A DNA stretch of 64,000 bases from Prochlorococcus sp. AH-716-K03 (lineage in GTDB: Bacteria; Cyanobacteriota; Cyanobacteriia; PCC-6307; Cyanobiaceae). The translations under genes were made by a program, and so were the position numbers. Each line of letters starts with the position of its first letter. The first letter of the stretch is position 1. Positions 1-10,698 of this stretch are shown in pieces. Location of the stretch: NCBI GenBank assembly GCA_028408675.1, contig JAOOLH010000002.1, positions 1-64,000 on the forward strand, in the 5' to 3' direction. The notes below the pieces were generated by a model that was not told the origin of the DNA, did not search any database, and was given only the letters and a program-made list of their open reading frames with translations.

Positions 1-1127
1 CCCTGCTCTTCAATATCTATAGGATTTGCAAATAGAAAATCACAACCTTTATGGATTATTTTCTCTTTAATGATTTTTCTGGCACTTTTAATAGAACCTG
101 TGAATGCACAAAATCCAACAAAAATTTGATTATCTTTTTTCACACTACTAATATCTTTTAAGATGTCTGGAACAAATTCGATATTATTGTTGAGAAAATT
201 CTCAAACTTACTTTTCGGAATTTTTCTTGAATTATCGCCTGAGATTTTAAAATCTGCCACTGCTGCATTCATAATAAAATAATCGCATTTTGAAATTTCT
301 TTTTCAATTGCTTTAATTAAATCATTACTATATTCAATTTCGTATGTTTTAATTCCTTCGGTGATATCAAGTTTATTTTTTAATGGACCATGAATATATT
401 TGACTTTTGCACCTCTAAATCGTGCTACTTGAGCAAGCATTAATCCCATAGTTCCCGAACCATTATTAGTAATCTTTCTGGCCGCATCAATTTTTTCTGA
501 AGTACAACCACCGGTTATCAAAAACTCTTTATTTAATAAGTCTCTCTGAAAGGGATTTTTGTTTTGTATGAGTAAAAACTTAAGCGCTAAATGTATTAAA
601 TCATTGGGGGGTAACTTACCTAATCCAACTTCGTCACAAGCTAATTTTCCTTCACTTGGCTTAATCAGTAAAATGTTTGGATAATCTTGTAAATATTCAT
701 AATTTCTTTGAACAGCACGATTCAGCCACATTTTTGAATTCATTGCAGGAGCAACAATAATAGGTTTGTTATTAGCAATTAAAATACTGGAGACTAACCC
801 ATCTGCATTACCTGTAACCCACTTTGAAAGTGTTGTTGCAGTCAAAGGAGCCATTATTAAAATGTCAGCCCAGTCACATAAATCTATATGTAAAGGTCTT
901 GAGTGAGTATATGACCATTGGTCCTTTTCTAATATGCAAACATTCCTACTTAAAATAGAGAGTGAAAGAGGTTGAATAAATTTTGCAGCATTTTCAGAAA
1001 GAACGCATTTTATTTCATAATTATCCTTAACTAATTGACTTACTAACAATGGGATTCTGACTGCAGCAATACTCCCAGTTATTAATAAAAGTATCTTAAC
1101 TTTTAATTCTTTAGATTTAGTTTTCAT
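1..1127 (-). CDS. coaBC: Phosphopantothenoylcysteine decarboxylase / phosphopantothenate-cysteine ligase (C-terminus runs off the left edge)
   Basis: Reverse-strand translation from ATG at 1127: MKTKSKELKVKILLLITGSIAAVRIPLLVSQLVK...APAMNSKMW...LITGGCTSEKIDAARKITNNGSG, a flavoprotein plus CoaB-type ligase signature. Confidence 0.9.
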   Translation of the reverse strand, partial: MKTKSKELKVKILLLITGSIAAVRIPLLVSQLVKDNYEIKCVLSENAAKFIQPLSLSILSRNVCILEKDQWSYTHSRPLHIDLCDWADILIMAPLTATTLSKWVTGNADGLVSSILIANNKPIIVAPAMNSKMWLNRAVQRNYEYLQDYPNILLIKPSEGKLACDEVGLGKLPPNDLIHLALKFLLIQNKNPFQRDLLNKEFLITGGCTSEKIDAARKITNNGSGTMGLMLAQVARFRGAKVKYIHGPLKNKLDITEGIKTYEIEYSNDLIKAIEKEISKCDYFIMNAAVADFKISGDNSRKIPKSKFENFLNNNIEFVPDILKDISSVKKDNQIFVGFCAFTGSIKSARKIIKEKIIHKGCDFLFANPIDIEEQ

Positions 1128-1338
1128 CGAATGGTTCCTGATCTAAGAGATGAATATAATCAGAGGTTAATTCAGGCCTATTAATTGCTAAGGCCCTTAG
1201 CAAATGCCAATCTTTTAATCCATCAAATGGTGTAGCATAATTTTCCTCCTCTAATCTTTTAGCTAGCTCAAAAGTCATTTCTTCAGTAAAAGAATTTACA
1301 AGCTCTTCACTAATGTTGTTATCGGATGTAGATTTCAT
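1117..1338 (-). CDS. Small conserved cyanobacterial protein, DUF2555-like
   Basis: 73 aa ORF with ELAKRLEEENYATPFDGLKDWHLLRALAINRPEL...HLLDQE; overlaps the coaBC start by ~11 nt. Confidence 0.7.
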   Translation of the reverse strand: MKSTSDNNISEELVNSFTEEMTFELAKRLEEENYATPFDGLKDWHLLRALAINRPELTSDYIHLLDQEPFDEN

Positions 1339-1520
1339 ATTTTTAATAATATAACTTCAAGGAATTCATATTCACTAGTGTATTAATTACTTTCAAAATT
1401 TTAAAAAATAATTAAAGATTTAAAAAATTTTTTAAATAAATTATATTTTAGAAATGAAATACAAACATTCAAATCCTTAATAAAAAAAAATCTTTATTAT
1501 AGGTTTGTCTAGATCTAATT

Positions 1521-1715
1521 ATGTCACAATCAAAAAAAGAGCAAGTGGTAAGTCATTTGCGTCATTTAAGGCAGGAATTAAGAGAAATGCATTTAGGTAT
1601 TCAAGATGATGGATTGTTTCCTGAGCCAGGAGAACTAAGAGGCGTTCTCGCACAAATGGAAGCATTGCTTGAATTAATTGAAGGTAATCCTAAAGTTAAA
1701 TCAAATTCTGAATAG
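1521..1715 (+). CDS. Conserved hypothetical small protein
   Basis: 64 aa ORF with ATG start, same strand and close to the next ORF. Confidence 0.6.
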   Translation: MSQSKKEQVVSHLRHLRQELREMHLGIQDDGLFPEPGELRGVLAQMEALLELIEGNPKVKSNSE

Positions 1716-1740
1716 ATTTAGTACTCAGTTATTGTTAAAA

Positions 1741-2082
1741 ATGGTTTCTAAACCCCAAAAAACAAAATTTCAAATCTTAGTTATCGATAATTTTGATACT
1801 TTAAGCCAATGGGCAGTAAATCCTTGGCGAAGGTACTCATTAGCTTTAACTGTTATTTTGACGGGATACTTTTTCGGGAGTTCACTTGGCATGATTAGTG
1901 CAGTAATTGAATTGATTGACCCAGTAGGTGCTTTCTTATCAGTTTTATTTATTGAAATTTTGATTCAATTTAGACGAAGATTTCAGTTTAATAGGAGAAG
2001 AAAATTATTATTATTATTAATTGATTCACTAAGATTAGGTTTACTTTATGGTTTTTTTACAGAAAGTCTTAAGTTACTTTAA
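1741..2082 (+). CDS. DUF565 / Ycf20-like membrane protein
   Basis: Internal ATG at 1741 (MVSKPQKTKFQILVIDNFDTLSQWAVNPWRRYSLALTVILTGYFFGSSLG...); hydrophobic helices and the Ycf20-like WAxNPWRRxSL motif. Confidence 0.7.
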   Translation: MVSKPQKTKFQILVIDNFDTLSQWAVNPWRRYSLALTVILTGYFFGSSLGMISAVIELIDPVGAFLSVLFIEILIQFRRRFQFNRRRKLLLLLIDSLRLGLLYGFFTESLKLL

Positions 2083-2084
2083 TT

Positions 2085-3101
2085 TTACTTGTTGAATTTA
2101 CTTAAGAGATAAAGTAAAGCCATTCTTGTAGGAATACCATTAGAAACTTGATCATTGATTAAGCAATTTGGATACTCATCAACTATTCTGCTGCTAATTT
2201 CAATGCCACGATTAATGGGTCCTGGGTGCAAAATAGGAATATTTTTATTATTTAGTAATAGCTTTTCTGGAGTCAAACAAAAATTCTCACTATATGATTT
2301 GATACTGCTTAATAGATTCTCAATCATTCTTTCTTTCTGTAATCGTAGAACAATTACTGCATCTGCATATTTAATAGCGTCTTCTAATGACCTGGAAATT
2401 GTAATGGAACCTCTTGAAGAAATTGGATCTCCTAACTGATTTGGAGGAGAACTACTTACAAAATTTACAAATTCTTCAGGGACAAGTGTTGGTGGACCAC
2501 ACAATATTATGTTTGCACCAAATGCAGTCAACGCCCAGATATCTGACCTGGCAACTCGTGAATGAATTACATCTCCTATAATTAATATTTTTTTTGAATT
2601 TAATATCTCTGGCTTCAGTAATTTTGGAGAAAAGAATTTTATTAATGTGTAAAGATCTAGTAAACCTTGACTTGGATGGCTATGTAAACCATCACCAGCA
2701 TTAAGTACCGAAGTTTTTGCATTAGAAGCATCGAGTTTTTTTGAAATTTCTAAAGGGACATGACTTGATGAATGTCTAATGACTAAAATATCAGATCCCA
2801 TTGCAGCATATGTTAGTGCCGTATCGATTAGAGTCTCTCCTTTATTTAAAGAACTGGAAGAAGGGGAAAAGCTTTGAACATCAGCAGAAAGCCTCTTAGC
2901 TGCAAGTTCAAAGCTATTGCGAGTTCTAGTACTAGCTTCAAAAAATATTGAGGTTATTAAATTTCCTTGTAAAGCAGGTATTTTTTTTGTACCAGCATTA
3001 TTCAGAGATTTAAATCTTTCAGTTAACTCAAAAACTGATTTATAGTCGTTTATTGAGAAATTTGAAAGTGTGAGGATGTGTTTGTGAGGCCAATTTCCCA
3101 T
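2085..3101 (-). CDS. pyrB: Aspartate carbamoyltransferase catalytic subunit
   Basis: [29 protein letters not shown] motifs; 338 aa. Confidence 0.95.
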   Translation of the reverse strand: MGNWPHKHILTLSNFSINDYKSVFELTERFKSLNNAGTKKIPALQGNLITSIFFEASTRTRNSFELAAKRLSADVQSFSPSSSSLNKGETLIDTALTYAAMGSDILVIRHSSSHVPLEISKKLDASNAKTSVLNAGDGLHSHPSQGLLDLYTLIKFFSPKLLKPEILNSKKILIIGDVIHSRVARSDIWALTAFGANIILCGPPTLVPEEFVNFVSSSPPNQLGDPISSRGSITISRSLEDAIKYADAVIVLRLQKERMIENLLSSIKSYSENFCLTPEKLLLNNKNIPILHPGPINRGIEISSRIVDEYPNCLINDQVSNGIPTRMALLYLLSKFNK

Positions 3102-3715
3102 TATGTTATCCGAGACATATTATTAGTTGAATTTTCTAAATAAGGATTTCTATCTCCTTTTGCTCTTTTACTAATACTTCTACTCCTTTTAAGATACCAA
3201 CGCCATTTTATATTTTTTGCTTTTGATATGCCAATTCTTGTTGTTTGAACTAAATCTTTTTCCTTCAAATTTGAATCTCCTTTGGTGATCCATAGAAATT
3301 TATTTTCAAGAATCTTTAGGGAATTTAATTTATTATCCACATCAAATACTTTTGAAACTAATCCTGGACCAGCGGCTACTCTTTCGTTTTTATTTGATAT
3401 AAAAACTGCCCTTATTAAGACACCACTTGCAAAATTATCTTTGTCAGTAACAATGTTTAAACAATGATGAATCCCATAAGACCTATAAATATAAAATCGT
3501 CCTGGTTCACCAAATAATACTTTATTCGAAGGAGTCTTTTTATTATATCCATGACAAGCTTCCTCTTCTTGTGAATAAGCTTCAGTTTCAACTATCATTC
3601 CTTTAACTATTTCATTATCATTCTTATTTCTAATCAGATAGCAACCAATCAATTCTGGCGCTACAAGCTTTGAGTGCCTGTAAAAAAAATTTTTTTTAAA
3701 AGATTGTTTATTTAT
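3101..3715 (-). CDS. mpg: 3-methyladenine DNA glycosylase (AAG/Mpg family); 5' boundary uncertain, no ATG/GTG/TTG upstream of the conserved N-terminus
   Basis: ORF track gives TTG start at 3652 (MIGCYLIRN...); the same frame continues upstream as [26 protein letters not shown], the normal AAG N-terminus. 3715 is the ATA codon proposed as a possible start. Confidence 0.75.
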   Translation of the reverse strand: MNKQSFKKNFFYRHSKLVAPELIGCYLIRNKNDNEIVKGMIVETEAYSQEEEACHGYNKKTPSNKVLFGEPGRFYIYRSYGIHHCLNIVTDKDNFASGVLIRAVFISNKNERVAAGPGLVSKVFDVDNKLNSLKILENKFLWITKGDSNLKEKDLVQTTRIGISKAKNIKWRWYLKRSRSISKRAKGDRNPYLENSTNNMSRIT

Positions 3716-3909
3716 TTTTAAATATTTATCTAAGTTTATTTTTAGCGGTGATATAGTGTTAAGTCTAGCTTTTGAAGCATAAAAAAATCTTTTTCCTTTT
3801 TAAAGATTGTATGATTAGATTGTTATCAATTTTGTTGACGATTAAGTTATGTTTTGGAAAATCCTTTAATATATAAAATATTAGGATTATTTTTGATAAT
3901 AGAAACGAT

Positions 3910-4203
3910 ATGAAACGAATAAGAAGTGATGAAGTAAAAAAAGTCGCACAGTTAGCAAGACTAGAATTAAATGAAAGTCAAATTGAGAAACATGCAGAAC
4001 AGTTAGAAAAAATTTTAGAATATATAAAACAGCTAGAGAAAATTAATACCGAGAATGTTCCATGCACTACTAGAGCTATAGAAGTAGTCAATGTATTGAG
4101 AAAAGATGAAAATAAAAATTATGAAAATACTGAGGAAATTTTAGATTTGGCACCTTCAAGAGAAAATAAATTTTTTAAAGTACCAAAAATTATTAGTGAA
4201 TGA
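3910..4203 (+). CDS. gatC: Aspartyl/glutamyl-tRNA(Asn/Gln) amidotransferase subunit C
   Basis: MKRIRSDEVKKVAQLARLELNESQIEKHAEQLEKILEYIKQLEKINTENV. Confidence 0.95.
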   Translation: MKRIRSDEVKKVAQLARLELNESQIEKHAEQLEKILEYIKQLEKINTENVPCTTRAIEVVNVLRKDENKNYENTEEILDLAPSRENKFFKVPKIISE

Positions 4204-4275
4204 TTTATTACAAACGATTGAAGAATACTTTAGTAAATAAAGTAAAACTTTTTTTAAGAATTGAGAAGTAATTTT

Positions 4276-5217
4276 TTAATTTCTAAGATTTTCTTTTTCA
4301 GCTCCGTGAGTTCTTATACCTATAAATAAATCATAAATAAAATTAAAGGTATCATTTTTAGTTTCAAAAATACCTACTCTTTGAGGTGATCCTTTCATTT
4401 CTAATAAAGGCTTAGTTTTTTCGTAAGCTATTTTATATTCAAACCATGGAATTGAAGGCCATAGGTGATGGACTAAATGATAGTTCTGCCCCATTATGAG
4501 AATATTCATAAATTTACTTGGATAAACTCTTGAGTTTAACCATTTATTTTTTGAGCGAAATGGTCTATGTGGGAGATAATCAAAGAAAATACCCAACGTA
4601 ACTCCAACCATTAATGCGGGACCAAACCATAAATTATAAATTAAATTCATAAAGTCAAATTTTAAGCCTGCTAAAATGATTGTTATAAATATGGATCTCT
4701 CTACGCCCCATTGAAGTAATTCATATTTCCTCCAAAGTTTTCTCTGGAAGAAAAATATCTCATGATAGAAGAATCTTGGAGCAATAAGCCAAATTGGACC
4801 AAAAGTACTCACAATATGATCTGGATCATTTTTAGGATCATTAACATGACTGTGATGTTGTAAGTGTACTCTAGTAAATACTGGGAAACTAAAGCCTAAA
4901 AGAATAGCTGATCCATGACCCATTGCTTGGTTTATCCAGGGCACAGGATGGGCAGCCTTATGACATGCATCATGTATCACAGTTCCTTCAATATGTAGAG
5001 CAAGAAATGCAGTAGCGACTAAAAGAGGTAGAGGCCAAACCCCACGATACCATTGCCATATACTCAGAAAAGCGAGGAAATAACCACCAAAAAAAAGTCC
5101 TAATGTTGGGTTCCAAAAATTCGGAGGGGATACAAAATCCTTTATCTCCCTGTTCCAATTAAATCTACTGGAGGAATTAGTTTGAATATTTTTATTTTTA
5201 CTAATTAAGTTTGAAAT
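4276..5217 (-). CDS. crtR: Beta-carotene hydroxylase (CrtR-type di-iron membrane hydroxylase); full-length frame starts upstream of the tracked ORF
   Basis: Histidine boxes HDACHKAAH, HLQHHSHVNDP, HLVHHLWPS; in-frame N-terminal extension ...NWNREIKDFVSPPNFWNPTLGLFFGGYFLAFLSIWQWYRGVWPLPLLVATAFLALHIEGT-VIHDACHK; in-frame TAA at 5227-5229 and ATT at 5215-5217. Confidence 0.85.
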   Translation of the reverse strand: MSNLISKNKNIQTNSSSRFNWNREIKDFVSPPNFWNPTLGLFFGGYFLAFLSIWQWYRGVWPLPLLVATAFLALHIEGTVIHDACHKAAHPVPWINQAMGHGSAILLGFSFPVFTRVHLQHHSHVNDPKNDPDHIVSTFGPIWLIAPRFFYHEIFFFQRKLWRKYELLQWGVERSIFITIILAGLKFDFMNLIYNLWFGPALMVGVTLGIFFDYLPHRPFRSKNKWLNSRVYPSKFMNILIMGQNYHLVHHLWPSIPWFEYKIAYEKTKPLLEMKGSPQRVGIFETKNDTFNFIYDLFIGIRTHGAEKENLRN

Positions 5218-5390
5218 TTTTTTCTTTTAATCTGTAATTAATATAACCAATAATTCATAGTAACTGCATAACAATATCAACTATTTTTTATTTTTTCTAA
5301 AATTATTAAGACTACTATTATGTGTCAAATTAAGGATCTTAAGTAAAAAATATTTTTAAAATATACCTCGCTAAACTAAGATTTAATTAA

Positions 5391-5472
5391 GCGGTCGTGG
5401 CGGAATTGGTAGACGCGCGAGTTTTAGGTACTCGTATCTTCGGGTGTGGGAGTTCAAGTCTCCCCGACCGCA
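5391..5472 (+). tRNA. tRNA-Leu (anticodon TAG)
   Basis: GCGGTCG...CGACCGC acceptor stem, long variable arm, anticodon loop TTTAGGT. Confidence 0.93.
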
Positions 5473-5557
5473 TTTCGAAAGAAAAATTAATATTGAGCCA
5501 TTAATTAGTTAACAATTAACATATTCACTATAATTTAAGTATCACTAAAAAATCTTT

Positions 5558-6091
5558 TTGACAATTTATTTAGGCTGTTTATATTTATTCTTCGGGATTA
5601 TATTTTTATTAATGCCCATACTATATATTGAGTTAGGTAGGCCAAGAGACTTTATAAAAGGTGGTTTAAATTTAGTTATTGGGATGTTATTAATTTTAAA
5701 GCATAATACTTTTGATACTGTAAATTATTCGATTTTTACTGTTATGACTGCATTGCTAACTTTTTATTTATTAGAAATTTTTTCTATAAGGTGGAATCAA
5801 TTAACTAATCAGGAGAAAAATAAATTAAAAACTTTAGAGGAATTGAAAAAAAATCTTTCAATTTTTTTAAAGGCTATTTCTCTTGCAAGGAAAGATTTTT
5901 TTACTTCAAACAATATTTTAAAATTTGGAAGAAAAAATGAAAATTTAAATCAAAAAAAGTGGGTTAGGAATGATGAAAATGATAATATAATAAATTCAAA
6001 TAAAAATAATTTACTGACTTTAGAGATGCCAAAACAAGCAACAAATCAATCTTTAAACGATACAACCAATGAGGGAAAAATTATCAAATAA
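5558..6091 (+). CDS. Ycf66-like membrane protein
   Basis: TTG start; MTIYLGCLYLFFGIIFLLMPILYIELGRPRDFIKGGLNL..., hydrophobic N-terminus and charged tail. Confidence 0.55.
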   Translation: MTIYLGCLYLFFGIIFLLMPILYIELGRPRDFIKGGLNLVIGMLLILKHNTFDTVNYSIFTVMTALLTFYLLEIFSIRWNQLTNQEKNKLKTLEELKKNLSIFLKAISLARKDFFTSNNILKFGRKNENLNQKKWVRNDENDNIINSNKNNLLTLEMPKQATNQSLNDTTNEGKIIK

Positions 6092-6125
6092 ATTAATTGA
6101 CTATAAATAAATACTATAATTTCGA

Positions 6126-9023
6126 ATGAAATCACAACATAATAAAGAAAAAAAATCTGGCTTTTCCTATAAAGAAACTTTGAATTTGCTGAAGACTGAT
6201 TTTTCTATGCGAGCTAATTCAGTAATTAGAGAACCAGAGATTCATGAATTCTGGTCTAAAAATAATATTGATTTGGAATTAGGTTCATCTAACTCAGGTA
6301 AAAATTTTACTTTGCATGATGGACCGCCTTATGCCAATGGTTCCCTACATATGGGACATGCCTTAAATAAAGTTTTAAAAGATATTATTAATAAATACAA
6401 AACCTTAAAAGGTTTCAAAGTTCATTTTGTACCTGGCTGGGATTGCCATGGGTTACCAATTGAGTTAAAGGTTCTACAAAATTTAAAATCCAATGAAAGA
6501 CGAAATTTAGATTCTTTAGCTTTAAGAAAAAAAGCAACAGATTATGCAAAGATTCAGATTAATAATCAACTAGAAGGTTTTAAAAGGTGGGGTATCTGGG
6601 GAGACTGGGATAATCCATATTTAACCCTTAAAAAAAATTATGAGTCTGCTCAGATTGGTGTTTTTGGGAAGATGTTCTTGAATGGCTATATATATAGAGG
6701 TTTAAAACCAGTTCACTGGAGTCCAAGTTCTAGAACAGCACTTGCAGAAGCAGAACTAGAATATCCTGAGGAGCATTTTTCAAAAAGTATTTATGTTTCT
6801 TTAAATATTACTAAATTATCAGATGCAGTCCTTCAGAAATTTGAAGAAAAAGATCTGAAAAATAAATTACTTTCTAATTTAAATAAATTATTTATAGCTA
6901 TATGGACTACAACTCCATGGACAATTCCTGGTAATGAAGCAGTGGCTATTAACCCTAGAATTAATTATGTTTTTGCCTCAGATCAAAATGGTAATATATA
7001 TCTTTTTGCTAGAGATTTAATCTCTGAAATTTGTGAAAAGCTAGATAGAGAATTTGATGTTTTATTAGATGTAAAAGGTTCATTGCTAGAGGGTATTGAG
7101 TATCATCACCCTACCAAACAAAAGTTTTGCAATATTGTAATTGGGGGTGATTATGTAACCACTGAATCTGGGACAGGAATTGTACATACTGCTCCCGGTC
7201 ATGGCATGGATGATTTTAATGTTGGGCAAAAATATCAATTACCAATAACTTGTATTGTCGATGAAAAAGGTAATTTAAATAATCATGCGGAACAATTTTG
7301 CGGATTAAATGTTTTAAAAGATGCTAATGATTTGATTATTGAAGATTTAGAGAAAAATAACTTACTCCTTTTAAAAGAAAAATATAAACACAGATATCCT
7401 TATGATTGGAGAACTAAAAAACCTACAATTTTTAGAGCAACTGAACAATGGTTTGCATCAGTAGAGGGATTTAGATCTTCAGCTTTGAAATCAATAGAAG
7501 ATGTTGAATGGATGCCTAAAACAGGTAAAAAAAGAATTTATTCAATGGTTGTTGGAAGAGGTGATTGGTGTATTTCTAGGCAAAGGTCGTGGGGAGTACC
7601 AATACCTGTCTTCTACGAAAAAGCAGGAAAAGAAATACTACTTAATACTGAAACTATTAACCATATAAAAAGTTTATTTGATGAGTATGGAGCAGATGTA
7701 TGGTGGGACTGGGATGAAAAGAAACTATTGCCAGAAAAATACAGAGATGAATCTGATCGTTGGAAAAAAGGTCTAGATACTATGGATGTCTGGTTTGATT
7801 CGGGTTCTAGTTGGGCTGCAGTTTGTGAGCAAAGGGAAGAATTGCAATATCCAGCCGATTTGTATTTAGAGGGATCTGATCAACATCGAGGATGGTTTCA
7901 ATCATCTTTGCTAACTTCGGTAGCAGTAAATAATAGGCCGCCATATAGAAAAGTTCTAACTCATGGATTTGCTTTAGATGAAAATGGAAGAAAAATGAGT
8001 AAATCTTTAGGTAATGTTGTTGATCCTAATATTATTATTAATGGTGGTCCTAACCAAAAAATTCAACCTGCCTATGGTGCAGATGTTCTTAGGCTTTGGG
8101 TTAGTTCTGTTGATTACTCAGTTGACGTCCCAATTGGATCAAATATTTTAAAACAACTTTCAGATGTTTATAGAAAAGTAAGAAATACAGCAAGATATCT
8201 CTTAGGTAATATTCATGATTATGATCCTAAGTTAGAGGAAATTGATATTGATAAATTACCTTTATTAGATCAATGGATGTTAAACAGATTAGTTGAAGTC
8301 TCAGATCAAATAACAATTGCATATGAAAATTATGAATTCTCAAAGTTTTTTCAAATATTACAAAGTTTTTGTGTTGTGGATTTATCTAATTTCTATTTAG
8401 ATATCGCAAAAGACAGATTATATGTAAGTGCAAAATCTGATTTCAGGAGAAAATCTTGTCAATTTGTGATGTCCAAAATTGTAGAAAATTTAGCGGTTAT
8501 TATCTCTCCTGTACTTTGTCATATGGCTGAAGATATTTGGCAAAATATCCCTTATTCAACAATCGAAAAATCAGTATTTCAAAGAGGATGGCCAAACTTG
8601 CCTGACTCATGGCTTAATCCTCAACTTAATGAACATATTTCTAATTTAAGAACATTAAGAGTAGAAATTAATAAAGCTATAGAAGTTTGTAGAACCCAAC
8701 AAATGATTGGAGCGGCTCTTGAGACTGAGGTTAATTTCCTCCCTGAAAATGAGACATTTAAAAATTCTCTTTCATGGCTTGACAAGTTTGGCAATGAAGA
8801 AGTGGATTTATATCGTGATTGGTTAATAGTTTCTGATTTTAAAATAGTTAATAATTTATCTAAGGATTGTTTAAGTATCGATAAAAATGAACTTGGAAAG
8901 ATTCAGATTCTTAAAGCTAAGGGTCTCAAATGTGATAGATGTTGGCATTATCAAAATATTACAGTTAAAGGAATTGAAAATACTAAGTTATGCGAGAGAT
9001 GTGCAAATATTATTAATTTATAG
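6126..9023 (+). CDS. ileS: Isoleucyl-tRNA synthetase
   Basis: 965 aa; [29 protein letters not shown]-terminal zinc site CDRCWH...CERC. Confidence 0.98.
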   Translation: MKSQHNKEKKSGFSYKETLNLLKTDFSMRANSVIREPEIHEFWSKNNIDLELGSSNSGKNFTLHDGPPYANGSLHMGHALNKVLKDIINKYKTLKGFKVHFVPGWDCHGLPIELKVLQNLKSNERRNLDSLALRKKATDYAKIQINNQLEGFKRWGIWGDWDNPYLTLKKNYESAQIGVFGKMFLNGYIYRGLKPVHWSPSSRTALAEAELEYPEEHFSKSIYVSLNITKLSDAVLQKFEEKDLKNKLLSNLNKLFIAIWTTTPWTIPGNEAVAINPRINYVFASDQNGNIYLFARDLISEICEKLDREFDVLLDVKGSLLEGIEYHHPTKQKFCNIVIGGDYVTTESGTGIVHTAPGHGMDDFNVGQKYQLPITCIVDEKGNLNNHAEQFCGLNVLKDANDLIIEDLEKNNLLLLKEKYKHRYPYDWRTKKPTIFRATEQWFASVEGFRSSALKSIEDVEWMPKTGKKRIYSMVVGRGDWCISRQRSWGVPIPVFYEKAGKEILLNTETINHIKSLFDEYGADVWWDWDEKKLLPEKYRDESDRWKKGLDTMDVWFDSGSSWAAVCEQREELQYPADLYLEGSDQHRGWFQSSLLTSVAVNNRPPYRKVLTHGFALDENGRKMSKSLGNVVDPNIIINGGPNQKIQPAYGADVLRLWVSSVDYSVDVPIGSNILKQLSDVYRKVRNTARYLLGNIHDYDPKLEEIDIDKLPLLDQWMLNRLVEVSDQITIAYENYEFSKFFQILQSFCVVDLSNFYLDIAKDRLYVSAKSDFRRKSCQFVMSKIVENLAVIISPVLCHMAEDIWQNIPYSTIEKSVFQRGWPNLPDSWLNPQLNEHISNLRTLRVEINKAIEVCRTQQMIGAALETEVNFLPENETFKNSLSWLDKFGNEEVDLYRDWLIVSDFKIVNNLSKDCLSIDKNELGKIQILKAKGLKCDRCWHYQNITVKGIENTKLCERCANIINL

Positions 9024-9175
9024 AGAGTTGATTTAAATTCTATTTTCCTTAATAAAAAAGGATAGTTTTCAATCTCTCTTATAATTTCTTCAAATCCTTT
9101 GATTAAAGTTTCCCTATATAATAAACTTTGTAAAAAAATTATCAAATTTTATAACTTTTGTTTCTTAATCAATTT

Positions 9176-9334
9176 CTATTTGTGAGTTTTAGAACTACTA
9201 AAACCTTTATAAATTATTATTTCTGAAATTTCTTTAGAGTCTTCTTTAAATAAACAACTTTGTAGTTTTAAAAGTCTATTTGGAATCATAAAACTTATTT
9301 TTTTTAAATTTTTGATTAAATCAATCTCTACCAT
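9176..9334 (-). CDS. Small conserved-looking protein (52 aa), possibly a truncated member of a larger family
   Basis: ATG at 9334: MVEIDLIKNLKKISFMIPNRLLKLQSCLFKEDSKEISEIIIYKGFSSSKTHK*; overlaps the upstream gene stop by 14 nt; missing from the ORF track because it is shorter than 60 aa. Confidence 0.5.
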   Translation of the reverse strand: MVEIDLIKNLKKISFMIPNRLLKLQSCLFKEDSKEISEIIIYKGFSSSKTHK

Positions 9335-9944
9335 AATTAGAAAAACCTGAATTTCTGCCGCTTTTTGGTAATTTAATTATTGCCCATTGCACTAAACCTA
9401 ATACATATATTAACAAGGCAAATAATCCTAAGAATTTTGCAACTGGTTGAGAAAAACTAGCTCCGAATAAGAAATTAAATATATTGTTTAAAATCAAATA
9501 AAGATTGGTCGAAGGTTTTAGCCAAATTTCACATTCGCTAGAATTTATAAAAGAAATACAATCAATATTTTTAAAGCTTTGAATAATAAAAATTAAAGAT
9601 ATAAAAGTTAAAGACCACCTCCAAACTTTCGTAGTTGTGGTTAATGCATTTGAAATTCTAAATTCATTTAATTCGTCATTAATATCGTTCCAAAACCAGA
9701 CTGATGTTGTCATTATTATTATTGAAATATTTGTAATCAAAAGTGCGAATTTAAACTCTCCAATTAGAAGAATAAGGCTTATGAAAAAAAGAAGTGATAT
9801 TTTCCAATAATTAGATAAAAGTTTTGTTATCGCTTTACTTTTATTTTTTATAGACCAGCAAAAAAGAGTTAAAGGAATACCTAGTATAAATATTAATGAA
9901 AGTTGAAAGGATAGCCAAACGGATAGCTGAGTAAGAATGTTCAA
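9321..9944 (-). CDS. DUF3177-like membrane protein
   Basis: 207 aa multi-spanning ORF; ...SQPVAKFLGLFALLIYVLGLVQWAIIKLPKSGRNSGFSNYGRD. Confidence 0.6.
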   Translation of the reverse strand: MNILTQLSVWLSFQLSLIFILGIPLTLFCWSIKNKSKAITKLLSNYWKISLLFFISLILLIGEFKFALLITNISIIIMTTSVWFWNDINDELNEFRISNALTTTTKVWRWSLTFISLIFIIQSFKNIDCISFINSSECEIWLKPSTNLYLILNNIFNFLFGASFSQPVAKFLGLFALLIYVLGLVQWAIIKLPKSGRNSGFSNYGRD

Positions 9945-10068
9945 AACTTTTTCTTTCTAACATACATAATTATTAAACCTCACTAAACTCCCTCTTAACT
10001 TGTAATTGTCATAGTTTTGAATATAATTCATCTTGTTGATTTCTAGTAATAAATAATTTAATAAATTA

Positions 10069-10698
10069 ATGAGACAGCACGTAAATCCACTAAGTAAAAA
10101 TTTCTTTGAAATAGATCCAATACCTCCATTAAATCAAGTTTTTGAAAATCCAAAATTACCTTTACATTTGGATATCGGTTCTGCTTCAGGTGAATTTTTA
10201 CTAGAATTGTCATTACAAAATACACATTGGAATTATATTGGAATTGAAATTAGAGAAAAATTAGTTATTAATGCTAACTTGAAAATAAATAGTAGAGAAA
10301 AAAAGAATTTATATTTTTCATTTGGAAACGCCAATAATTTTTTTGATCAATCTAATAATAAATCTCTAATTAATGCCATTAACAGTATATCTTTTAATTT
10401 TCCTGATCCATGGTTTAAAAAGAAACATCATAAAAGACGCGTAATCCAACCTAAATTTATTAATTTCCTCTCAAACTCAATGCATAATGGATCCTTAATA
10501 TTTATTAAAACAGATGTAAAGGAGCTTTTCGAGTATATGGAATTAACAATTTTAGAAAGTATAAAGTTCAAAAAATTAACTAATAAAGATTTTCGATTCA
10601 ATGAGAGTTTTAATCCAAATAAAATTCAAACAAATAGAGAAAAATATGTAATATTTAACCATCTAAAAATTTATGAAGGTATTTATATAAAAACTTGA
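10069..10698 (+). CDS. trmB: tRNA (guanine-N7-)-methyltransferase
   Basis: [38 protein letters not shown]. Confidence 0.93.
   Translation: MRQHVNPLSKNFFEIDPIPPLNQVFENPKLPLHLDIGSASGEFLLELSLQNTHWNYIGIEIREKLVINANLKINSREKKNLYFSFGNANNFFDQSNNKSLINAINSISFNFPDPWFKKKHHKRRVIQPKFINFLSNSMHNGSLIFIKTDVKELFEYMELTILESIKFKKLTNKDFRFNESFNPNKIQTNREKYVIFNHLKIYEGIYIKT

Noticed and set aside
2155-2439. 94-aa plus-strand ORF inside pyrB
   Set aside because: Fully antisense to a well-supported pyrB; no recognisable domain.
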